From G963664115 sp965263045 (GTDB taxonomy: Bacteria > Acidobacteriota > Terriglobia > 20CM-2-55-15), in assembly GCA_965263045.1 (NCBI GenBank), contig CBDHGK010000041.1, positions 2,418,001-2,482,000 of the forward strand: a stretch of DNA of 64,000 bases, in the 5' to 3' direction. Each line of letters opens with the position of its first letter. Within the stretch, counting starts at the first letter, position 1. Shown here in pieces: positions 45,340 to 53,079 of this stretch. The translations under genes were made by a program, and so were the position numbers. Under the pieces are notes generated by a model that saw only the letters and a list, made by a program, of their open reading frames with translations, searched no databases and had not been told where the DNA came from.

Positions 45340-45605
45340 TTCGGCCCGGCGTTCCAGTGAAACCAGCCATCTCGACCAGGGTCGCCGAATGGAGACCGGC
45401 AACCCTCGGGAGCACGAAAGGTTCCGGCGCTTCAATCAACTGCCGCAATCGCCCTCCCATCGAGGCGGATCTCCTTCCGGCCTGAGGGCCCCGGACAGCT
45501 CCACCAGCGGGCGGGCCCTCGCCATGAACCCTGCTGTGGCTGACAATCCGGCAGCTCGCAGGAACTTGCGTCGGTTGTTTCCTAAAGTCTCCTCGATTTC
45601 GTGAA
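45340..45605 (-). pseudogene. Remnant of a Tat-exported PEP-mutase/isocitrate-lyase-like protein
   Basis: On the - strand near 45600-45500 one frame reads IEETLGNNRRKFLRAAGLSATAGFMARA, here noted as NRRKFLRAAGLSATAGFMA, a twin-arginine signal. After a frame change the segment near 45460-45370 reads LRQLIEAPEPFVLP, then LHSATLVEMAGF, which resembles the N-terminus of PEP mutase/isocitrate lyase enzymes (LRELIAAP...VLPG...ALSA.L.E.AGF). Stops and frame changes make it a decayed 5' end only. Confidence 0.45.
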
Positions 45606-46003
45606 TCGTTGTCACGCACCAGCTGGACGAGGGAAAAACGCGTCAAACACCCGCCGACACTATCGCTACCCGTCGCGAGACGTCAATGCCTTACAGACTC
45701 AGTCCGCGGCTCAGGCACACCCTCCCCGAGGTGTGCGGACTTGGCGGAAGGCCCTTTCCTGAGGTGCGTTCTGATAGAAATAGGCCGAATCGAATGATGG
45801 CTTACGGACGGATTCGATTCCTGTTGGGACGATTCGGGCAATCCCTGAAGGGGTCCGGGATAATCGAGAGGACCCGCCGCTCACCCCGGAAGCTCCTTTT
45901 CTCTCGACAGCTTCGAACACATCCAAGACAATACTATCCAGCTTTCCCGGCAAAACAACCGGATGGTCCTCTTAGACATCGACAGACTCAAAGGAGAAGA
46001 GCC
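45606..46003. other. Non-coding stretch upstream of the MBL-fold gene
   Basis: No gene or RNA was recognised in these 398 bp. The last 13 bp carry the AAGGAG ribosome site of the next gene. Confidence 0.5.
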
Positions 46004-47053
46004 ATGATGCGCTATTTGGCCTGTGTATTTTGCAGTGTCTTGCTTCTGGCGGGTTGGGGCGCCGCCCAAGCCAACGCCCAGGCCTCGGTTGCCGAGGCTC
46101 ACGTGGCCGCGGCCAGGGCCGCAGCATACGAGCCCGGCCATGATTACACCGGAAGCCCTTTCGATCTCTGCGCTGAACCCGACCTCACGCCCGTCGGGCC
46201 CGCGGCTCGGCCAGGGGCCGCCGCACCGGCCGCCGCACCGACGATACCCCCGCGTTCCCAATGGTATACGGACCCGGTGAAGGCGTTCGACAACCTCTAT
46301 TATGTTGGCGGCTCCAGAGCCGACAACTTCAGCGTATGGGCGATCACGACAACCGAGGGAATCATTCTGATCAATTCGGGTCGTCATTACTGGGCTGAGG
46401 AACTGATCGTCAACGGCCTCAGAACGATGGGTCTCGATCCGGCCGAGATCGAGTACGTCATCATCAATGAAGGCGAAGCGAATTTTTACGGGGGATCCCG
46501 ACTGCTTCAGGATCGTTACGGCGCGCGCGTTCTGGTGTCGGAGGCCGACTGGGACGTGATCGAGCGGCAGACGGTTCCGTCCGAGATCAAGCCGAGGAAG
46601 GACATGGTGATCACGGATGGCCAGGAAGTGACGCTGGGCGATGTCACCGTGACCCTCTACGTGACGCCAGGGCACACGCCGGGCAGCGTTTCGATGCTGA
46701 TCTCACCGCTGAGGGACGGCAACCGGACGTACGTGGGCAGCGTCGTCGGCGGCCGGGGCGCCGGAGGTACCCAGCCACAGGACGGGGTCCAGTACTACGA
46801 AACCGAAGTCGAAAGCTTCCGACTGTGGAGTGAATCGGTAAAACGGTTCAAGGAGATCTCGCAGAGGGCCGGCGCGGATGTCTTCGTTGCCCATCATCAC
46901 AGCTGGGACAACACACTGGATAATCTTCGCGCCCTGGCGTTCCGTCAACCGGGCGATCCTCATACGCTTGTCAGCGAGAGCGCCGTCGATCGGTACATGA
47001 CCGTTGTTTCCGAATGCATGGATGCTCAACTGGCCTGGAGAGCGGGCAATTAG
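46004..47053 (+). CDS. Exported metallo-beta-lactamase-fold protein lacking the HxHxDH zinc motif
   Basis: A 349-residue protein from ATG 46004 (AAGGAG upstream) with a signal peptide (residues 1-26). The MBL fold is evident: NFSVWAITTTEGIILINSG, LGDVTVTLYVTPGHTPGSVS with His224, and late AHHHSWDN. Where metallo-hydrolases carry HxHxDH, this one reads INEGEANFYGG at 154-164, with Glu156, Glu158, Asn160 and Phe161 in place of the ligands. The family is common in Acidobacteriota with SHGHGDH at this spot. The frame is otherwise clean, so this is either an early pseudogene or a protein with a non-hydrolytic role. Confidence 0.85.
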   Translation: MMRYLACVFCSVLLLAGWGAAQANAQASVAEAHVAAARAAAYEPGHDYTGSPFDLCAEPDLTPVGPAARPGAAAPAAAPTIPPRSQWYTDPVKAFDNLYYVGGSRADNFSVWAITTTEGIILINSGRHYWAEELIVNGLRTMGLDPAEIEYVIINEGEANFYGGSRLLQDRYGARVLVSEADWDVIERQTVPSEIKPRKDMVITDGQEVTLGDVTVTLYVTPGHTPGSVSMLISPLRDGNRTYVGSVVGGRGAGGTQPQDGVQYYETEVESFRLWSESVKRFKEISQRAGADVFVAHHHSWDNTLDNLRALAFRQPGDPHTLVSESAVDRYMTVVSECMDAQLAWRAGN

Positions 47054-47055
47054 TC

Positions 47056-47290
47056 GGCGCGCCATCCCCGTTGAAGAATCGCTCAAACTCGCACTACAGA
47101 TGGCAGAAGCCCTCGAAGCGGCACATGAGAAGGGTGTCGTCCCGGATCCTAAACCGGCAAATATCAAGGTCACCGAAGACGGCAAGGTCAAGGTGCTGAA
47201 CTTCGGTCTGGCCAAAGCATTCGCAGGCGAGCAGGCGGATGCCACGCTGTCGAACTCGCCAACGCTCAGTATGCACTCGCTCCGGGTACA
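47056..47290 (+). pseudogene. Ser/Thr protein kinase fragment (catalytic loop region)
   Basis: The frame reads IPVEESLKLALQMAEALEAAHEKG, here given as LALQMAEALEAAHEKG, then VVPDPKPANIKVTEDGKVKV and LNFGLAKAF. This is the middle of a bacterial PknB-type kinase, but the HRDLKPAN loop is reduced to PDPKPAN (catalytic Asp region damaged) and DFG is NFG. Both ends are missing. It follows the MBL gene directly and runs into integrase DNA. Confidence 0.75.
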
Positions 47291-47626
47291 CTGAACACCC
47301 TTCGCCAGTGGCAGGCGCAGAACTACGCGAACGACCCTGGAGCCTGGGTATTCCCTTCCGAAAAGCTCACGACACCTGTAAACCGGGATGGCCTCTGGCG
47401 CAGGTCGATCCTGCCGCGACTGGAAAAGTTTGGCCTGGGTTGGGCCACATTCCGGGTCAAGCGGAGGACGCATGCCGCGCTATCACGCGAGGCTGGAGTG
47501 GATCCGAAACTGGTTGCGGATCAGTTGGGACACGGGATCGGAGTCAACCTGAATACCTACACGGTCGCCGGACTAGACCAACGGCTCAGAGCTGTTACGA
47601 CTCTGGAATCGAGCCTAATCCACTAG
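47267..47626 (+). pseudogene. Tyrosine recombinase (phage integrase) C-terminal fragment
   Basis: In a different frame from the kinase piece, the translation reads APGTLNTLRQWQAQN, AWVFPSEKL, WRRSILPRLEKFGLGWATF, RVKRRTHAALSREAGVDPK, VADQLGHGIGVNLNTYT and ends TTLESSLIH at TAG 47624. The RRTHA, LGH and final Tyr motifs are those of the integrase catalytic domain. The N-terminal part and the first catalytic Arg are missing. It is likely left from a prophage or island integrase. Confidence 0.75.
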
Positions 47627-47898
47627 ACAGATCACACACAGTCCGCAGGGAACAAAAGCATAAAAAGGCAAGATCTGATCGCAATCAAACAGTCACATCT
47701 CCGGATAGGGGACGATAAAGGTATGTGGATTGTTGCGGACCAGCGAGTCAGGGTGCGAAGGGCAAATGGACGTGTTAAAAATGCGAATTCTTGAGGATTG
47801 AGATTGAACTAGTAAACGCTACGGCGTTTGAACGAAGCCGCTGGCGCGGCGGACGCTGCGCGTGGGCTGACCGAGGGGTGATCGTCAGACTGTAGAGT

Positions 47899-47920
47899 GT
47901 GGGCCTCAAAGGAGGCCCAC
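47899..47920 (+). promoter_or_regulatory. Hairpin hiding the integrase ribosome-binding site
   Basis: GTGGGCCT (47899-47906) pairs perfectly with AGGCCCAC (47913-47920), with a 6-nt loop. The Shine-Dalgarno AAGGAGG (47909-47915) lies across the loop and 3' arm, and the ATG follows immediately at 47921. The structure would restrain translation initiation. Confidence 0.6.
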
Positions 47921-48817
47921 ATGACTGATTTGCGGAAACGGATGCTGGAAGAACTCCAGCGCCGCAATTTCTCTCCAACAACAATCCGAACCTATCTGCG
48001 AGTCGTTGAAGACTTCGCTCGCTATTTTGGCACGCGCCCCGATCGTCTCAGCCAGCAACACCTGCGGCAGTATCAGTTGCATTTGATCCAGGAGCGAAAG
48101 CTCGCGATCAAGACTGTAGGTCTGCACATTGCCGCGCTGCGATTCTTCTTTGTGAAGACGCTACGGCGTCCATACCTGAAGCTGGATCTCCCGTATCCCA
48201 AGATGCCGAAGCGACTGCCGACTGTTCTGAGCAAAGAGGAGGTCACCCAACTGATCGGCTCCGCAAACAACCTGCTCGATTACACGATGCTGATGACCTT
48301 GTATGCCACTGGAATGCGTCGGGCCGAGTTGATCGGGTTGAAGGTCCAGGACATCGATAGCCAGCGCATGATCATCCACATCCGTCAGGGCAAGCGCAAC
48401 CGGGATCGCGATGTGCCATTGCCGCCAAAGCTGCTGAATACACTACGGGAGTACTGGCTCTGGATGAAGCCTGGGACCTATTTGTTTCCCGGCATGGTCG
48501 ACAACTGGCGTGCCGACAAACCCCTCACGTCCAAGTGCGTGTGGTTGGCGGTACAAAATGCGGCGAAACGTGCCGGAATCAAGAAGCGTGTATCGCCGCA
48601 CACGCTGCGTCACAGCTGGGCCACCCACCTACTGGAGAATGGCACCGATCTGCGCACCATTCAGATGTTGATGGGTCACTCGGACCTGCGAGCCACCAGC
48701 GTCTATCTGCACTTGTCTCGCCGTCATTTGCAGACGGTCGCCAATCCCGTAGAGACCCTGCCGGTTTCCAGGCTCGATACGGTGAAGCGCTCCAGAAAAA
48801 GGAAGCAGAAACAATGA
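47921..48817 (+). CDS. Tyrosine-type site-specific recombinase associated with IS91
   Basis: A 298-residue XerC/D-like recombinase from ATG 47921. An N-terminal SAM-like DNA-binding domain (FSPTTIRTYLRVVEDFARYF) is followed by the catalytic domain with Arg in ATGMRRAELIGLKVQDID, HTLRHSWATHLLENG, LMGHSDLRATSVYLHL (His/Trp region and the nucleophile Tyr). Pairs of such an integrase with an IS91 transposase are a recurring arrangement. Its TGA overlaps the ATG of the downstream transposase frame (48814). The C-terminus is very basic. Confidence 0.9.
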   Translation: MTDLRKRMLEELQRRNFSPTTIRTYLRVVEDFARYFGTRPDRLSQQHLRQYQLHLIQERKLAIKTVGLHIAALRFFFVKTLRRPYLKLDLPYPKMPKRLPTVLSKEEVTQLIGSANNLLDYTMLMTLYATGMRRAELIGLKVQDIDSQRMIIHIRQGKRNRDRDVPLPPKLLNTLREYWLWMKPGTYLFPGMVDNWRADKPLTSKCVWLAVQNAAKRAGIKKRVSPHTLRHSWATHLLENGTDLRTIQMLMGHSDLRATSVYLHLSRRHLQTVANPVETLPVSRLDTVKRSRKRKQKQ

Positions 48818-50057
48818 CGCGGTCCGCCGTGGAGGTGGCCGACATCCTGCGCGCGCGGGGCAACGACCACGAGCGCCCCAAAAGACTGCGGAGCGATCAA
48901 CCGACATCCTGCGCGCGCGGGGCAACGACTTCATCGACCGTCATCGAAACAGAATCGATTTCCAGCAGCTGAAGGTGATGCATGCCATCGTGCGTTGCCG
49001 AACAGCCGCTCTTGGCGGTCATATCGATGCCTGCCCGCGATGTGGGGGCGAGGGGACCATCTCCTACAACTCATGCCGTAATCGCCATTGTCCGAAATGC
49101 CAGACTCAGGCGCGTCAGCGCTGGATCGCAGCCAGAGAACGTGAACTTCTCGCGACACGATACTTCCATGTCGTGTTCACGCTGCCAAAGGAACTACATG
49201 CGCTTGTCCTGCAGAATCCGGTTGAACTCTATAACCTGCTGTTCCGCACCGTGGCCGAGACGCTGCGGGAGGTCGCGAGAAATCCCAAACACCTTGGCGC
49301 CGAGATCGGCTTCTTCCTCATCCTGCACACATGGGGACAAAACGTGCTGTTTCATCCTCACCTCCACTGCGTCGTTCCCGCCGGTGGAATCGCACCGGAC
49401 CGTTCGCGATGGATTCGGCCGCGCTACCCTTTCTTCCTGCCTGTAAAGGTTCTGGGGAAAATATTCCGGGGAAAGTTCGTTGACGGATTGCGGAAGGCGT
49501 TTCGCAGAGAGTGCCTGACCTTCGCGGGACAGATCCAGCAGTTATCCGAACCGAAGAGCTTCGCGGCTTTCCTGCGACCGTTATTTCGCCAACCTTGGGT
49601 CGTCTATGCGAAGCCGGCATTCGGTGGGCCCGAACAGGTATTACGCTATCTCGGACGCTATACCCACCGTGTTGCCATCTCCAATCATCGATTGTTGTCC
49701 TTCGACGGCGGCCAGGTCACGTTCCGTTGGCGGGATTACGCGCGTGGCAACAAATCAAGAACGATGACGGTTTCCGCCGCCGAGTTCATCCGCCGCTTCC
49801 TCCTCCACGTGCTGCCGAAAGGTTTTGTCCGCATCCGACATTTCGGTTTCATGGCGAACGCACAACGTTCCGCATCCATGGAACTTTGTCATCGTTTGTT
49901 AGGAATGGCGTCGACCGATCCTCACGAGGAAGCCCCTGCGAGCGACTCGGCCGGGTTATGTCCCGTCTGTCAGACCCCGATGAAGGTCATCGAGAGGCTG
50001 ACCGCTGCGCAGATCGCATGGAGCTTCACTTCCATATGCTTTGCAGATACGTCGTAG
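48814..50057 (+). pseudogene. IS91-family Y2/HUH transposase with 5' frameshift
   Basis: The natural start is ATG 48814 (MTRSAVEVADILRARGND), overlapping the integrase stop. A 62-bp insertion containing a second copy of a 29-bp segment (48839-48867 repeated at 48901-48929) shifts the frame. The main frame resumes at FIDRHRNRIDFQQLKVM and continues from GTG 48975 to 50057 (360 residues). It has the zinc finger CPRCGG...CRNRHCPKC, the HUH motif FHPHLHCVVPAGG, and the catalytic Tyr region YLGRYTHRVAISN. The enzyme moves DNA by rolling-circle transposition. A product from 48975 keeps the core, so residual activity is possible. Confidence 0.85.
48839..48929. repeat. 29-bp direct repeat within the transposase 5' end
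   Basis: CCGACATCCTGCGCGCGCGG and the nine bases after it occur at 48839-48867 and again at 48901-48929, offset 62 bp. The 33 bp between them are unrelated. This duplication causes the frameshift in the IS91-family transposase. Confidence 0.9.
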
Positions 50058-50485
50058 CAGAGATTCCAGTTACACACTTTCCAGACGTGCTCGCGCACGC
50101 CGCCGCCCACGTGTGTCTTGATCTCAAAAATGCTTCCAAATCGAGCCTCGACCCGCACCGCAGACTCTCTAAAACTGCTGCTCCGGAACCCACACTCCTC
50201 GTCGCCACCCCGCCACTCGCCCTTGTCGAGTCCCGTCCCGTGACAATTTCAACCCGCATTCCCGTACTTTCTCCATAGCCCACCGCGTCCGCCGCAAACG
50301 CCACCGGCTTCCTTCAAACGTCGTTATCGAAAGTGCCCGAAAATCTCGTCCCCACGACGCTTTCTCGCTCGGCACTTCCGATGAACGCTAAATGTTTACC
50401 ATGAGTAATTCCACAGTGGCTTCCTCAACGATCTGCCGCAATTCAATGGTTAGGCTTTGAGATTCAGCCGCGCTGCACCTTAATC
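50058..50485. other. Non-coding stretch after the IS91 transposase
   Basis: These 428 bp probably include the 3' terminus of the IS91-type element, but no certain terIS or hairpin was identified. No gene is supported. Confidence 0.4.
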
Positions 50486-50725
50486 TTAATTGGCGCTCCA
50501 CAACCAGAACTGAACGAGGAGAAACACGCCAAAGAGTGCAGCTATGGCTATAGTAAAAGCCTTGCCAAATGTCGGCTCATCCCGTTGATCGCGCCGAAAC
50601 GACATGTCGAATCGCTGAATCGCAATCCTGTGAGACAGCCTTCCGTCGAACGAACCGACTGCGCACACGAACACTGCGATCACGAAGATTATGATCAGTT
50701 CATGGAGATCCAGTCGTCCATTCAA
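50486..50725 (-). CDS. Possible small membrane protein
   Basis: A 79-residue frame from a TTG at 50725 with two hydrophobic stretches (LIIIFVIAVFVCAVG and AFTIAIAALFGVFLLVQFWLW) separated by a basic loop (SHRIAIQRFDMSFRRDQ). The two-helix hairpin composition is unlike random sequence. There is no ATG start or clear ribosome site. No family recognised; treat as hypothetical. Confidence 0.35.
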   Translation of the reverse strand: MNGRLDLHELIIIFVIAVFVCAVGSFDGRLSHRIAIQRFDMSFRRDQRDEPTFGKAFTIAIAALFGVFLLVQFWLWSAN

Positions 50726-50969
50726 TGTTGTGACCTCGTTCGAAGGCGATGTCTCTCTTGCCTCGTTTCATAATACGAATGAAGGGACTTGAGTTCAACG
50801 AACAGTCACATCCCTGTATTACGCCCTACGCTTCCATCTGTAAGACTTAGCGCAACGAGATTTCACATTGACGGTTAGGGGACCACACAGGCATCTGGAT
50901 TTTCAAGGGCCATGCTTAGGGGATTTCGGAGGAGGTTTTCGGGGATTGAACAGGCTGAATCAGTGGCAC

Positions 50970-51057
50970 CCTAAGGAACCGACACCCGTTCCTTCAGTTC
51001 TTCAATCCACTTCAGGACGGTGTTGATCTGGGAGGAGGATGCCTCCCCAGAAACCCG
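50970..51057 (-). pseudogene. C-terminal remnant of a TolB/PD40-type protein
   Basis: Directly after the arylsulfotransferase stop, the - strand reads SSSQINTVLKWIEELKERVSVP and a stop, given here as NTVLKWIEELKERVSVP. The motif VLxWxEELKxRVP is the usual end of acidobacterial kinase/TolB propeller proteins. A homologous end lies at 52861-53060. Confidence 0.55.
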
Positions 51058-51058
51058 T

Positions 51059-52684
51059 CTAAGGATACAGCCTGGGGAGTCGCTCAGCTCGAAAGACGGT
51101 CCAGCCTTTGGGGCGGTCATCGTCTATGAAAAGCTCGAAGACCTTCTCTGCTGGCATATCGTGAGTGACCTCAACAATCCGCACCCAGTTGTGGCCGCTT
51201 CCCTCTCCAACAGGGTTGCCCTCTGCGTCTGAAACGAGGCCTCCGAAATTGACAAGGACGTTGCCGGTTTCTGGCATCCAATCGGCATCCGATATGAACC
51301 GCGAGAAGAACTTCTCATCTCCCGGACCTCCATAAGACCACACTTGCCTCACCTCCATGTTTTCCTCGTCGACGCTGTACTCGACGGCTCGACTGAACGA
51401 TTCCGATGGCGCCATTGGTTCCTCGAAAGGTCGAGCCCGAAGGTTACCGTTGTCGAACATCAGGATCGTACCGTGAGGCGTGATCATCGGAGCATGCTGG
51501 TGATATGGCCATAGAAGGTCACCTCTCGGTTCCAAAAGGAAATCCTGCCATTCGGGGCCCCAATCGTCGTGGTTGCCCAAAATCCAAACAAGCTCGCTGG
51601 TCTCCAGATCTATCTTGACCACCGCGTCTTGGTAGCGCGGGGATGCAATGACATAACGCTCGCTGTCATCCATCACCACGGCGTTGGTGTGCGCCCAGTC
51701 GCGGCGAGGATTCCTTGACGTCTCCCCGTAGACCTCCGCCCAATATCCGCCACCGAGCGAGCCATAGCCGATCCGGTAGGGATCAAGCAAATCCAGCAGT
51801 TTGGCTTCACGGAGCACCTGGCCGTTCCGGCTGAATTCCACGAGGACGTCGCCAACCACGTCCGAAGTGGATCTCGGAGCCTCCGGGTCCATGTCGCTGG
51901 TCGGGTACTGATCGAAAGGTCGAACCTCAGTGCTGACTGTCAGGATGTTTCCAGATCCGGTCTCAAACGCCTCATGGTGGAACGTCTCCGTATCGACATG
52001 AATGCTCTGCTCACCCACATCGTCTTCCGGAGCACGATTGGAGTGCCATTCGGACACCACGTTCCCAAGCATGTCGATTTCATAGAGTCGGCCCGCCCGC
52101 CCCGATCTGTAAAGGAGATTGCCATTTTGTAACCGACGGGCATCCGCCACATCGTGTGTGGCTTTGTAATACCAGACCACCTCACCGGCCTCGTCGACAG
52201 CCACAAGAAACGAGTAATCAATCTCGCTCTCGTCCTCAGACCGATACACTGGCTCAAGCAACGTGACACCGGGTTCCATACGGTCTGGTTCGCTGACGCT
52301 GACTTCGATTGGAGGAAAATCATCCGGCAAGGGTTCCGTCGTTATTTCAAGCGGCTCTGAGATAGCTGTTGCTCCCTCCTCGTCGGTGATGACCACTCGC
52401 ACGGTGTGGTTCCGACCCGGTCGCATGCCGAGGATCGGAACGAAATGATTCGTAGACGAAGCAACTCTTGCGTCTACTCTCCAGGTCCGCTGACCGTCAT
52501 CAAACTCCAAATCGACTGTCGTGGGTCGATCCGTCTGGAATGCCACCAGTGCTGCAAGAGGTACTGCTTCACTGGGTGTCGGATCAAGCTCCATTCCTTG
52601 GATCACTGGAGGCGGAGAGCTACATGCTGTATTCAGGGCGGCAATAACGATTAGACTAACAAGTGAGAAATACTTGCTATGCAT
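51059..52684 (-). CDS. Arylsulfotransferase (ASST)-family lipoprotein
   Basis: A 541-residue protein with a lipoprotein signal (VIAALNTACSS, lipobox Cys near residue 21). A Fn3-like N-terminal domain (about 25-115) is followed by a beta-propeller typical of aryl-sulfate sulfotransferases, with GEVVWYYKATHDVADARRL, DWAHTNAVVMDD, VWILGNHDDWG and HQHAPMITPHGTILMFDNG (each shown in part). The family transfers sulfate between phenols through a His intermediate, in the periplasm. AAGGAG precedes the ATG. It is flanked on both sides by TolB C-terminal remnants, suggesting insertion into older DNA. Confidence 0.85.
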   Translation of the reverse strand: MHSKYFSLVSLIVIAALNTACSSPPPVIQGMELDPTPSEAVPLAALVAFQTDRPTTVDLEFDDGQRTWRVDARVASSTNHFVPILGMRPGRNHTVRVVITDEEGATAISEPLEITTEPLPDDFPPIEVSVSEPDRMEPGVTLLEPVYRSEDESEIDYSFLVAVDEAGEVVWYYKATHDVADARRLQNGNLLYRSGRAGRLYEIDMLGNVVSEWHSNRAPEDDVGEQSIHVDTETFHHEAFETGSGNILTVSTEVRPFDQYPTSDMDPEAPRSTSDVVGDVLVEFSRNGQVLREAKLLDLLDPYRIGYGSLGGGYWAEVYGETSRNPRRDWAHTNAVVMDDSERYVIASPRYQDAVVKIDLETSELVWILGNHDDWGPEWQDFLLEPRGDLLWPYHQHAPMITPHGTILMFDNGNLRARPFEEPMAPSESFSRAVEYSVDEENMEVRQVWSYGGPGDEKFFSRFISDADWMPETGNVLVNFGGLVSDAEGNPVGEGSGHNWVRIVEVTHDMPAEKVFELFIDDDRPKGWTVFRAERLPRLYP

Positions 52685-52857
52685 CGGAGCTCCTTCAGAG
52701 AACGCACACCGTTCAAGACTGGCAGCGCGAATTCACTGGCAACGGCCTGTTAGATTGGAACTTAGAAAAGCTGGATGCAGTCTAGCAAATGGACTGGACA
52801 GGGCGGCAATAAAACCTCACTGGAACACAACCGGATTTATCGCTCCTTGACGCCGGA

Positions 52858-53070
52858 CGGTTAAGGAACCGGCACCCGTTCTTTTAGTTCTTCAAACCAA
52901 TTCAGAACGATGTTGACTCTTTGAGCGGGAGAATTGCCTCCATCGGTTTGGCCTGCAGCGAATACCATCATGAATCGTTCGCTGTCTGGAGTGATGTCCT
53001 AGTCCCGATAGGCGTTGAACACCATGAAGCCTTCAATTGGAAGTGTCCGTTCATTTGTCCATATGGGTAA
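52858..53070 (-). pseudogene. C-terminal remnant of a TolB/PD40-type protein
   Basis: The - strand reads MVFNAYRD, an in-frame TAG, then DITPDSERFMMVFAAG and RVNIVLNWFEELKERVPVP before the stop near 52861. This matches the last propeller blade and the C-terminal helix of kinase/TolB proteins. The in-frame stop and missing upstream part make it a remnant. About 60 bp of its end resembles the remnant at 50970. Confidence 0.6.
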
Positions 53071-53079
53071 TCCCGAGTA

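Noticed and set aside
47239..47718. A 159-residue frame overlapping the integrase fragment
   Set aside because: The recognisable integrase motifs are in another frame; this one is a shadow.
48839..48929. Possible CRISPR repeat pair (29 bp repeats, 33 bp spacer)
   Set aside because: Only two copies, located inside a transposase coding region with no cas genes; the duplication explains a frameshift.
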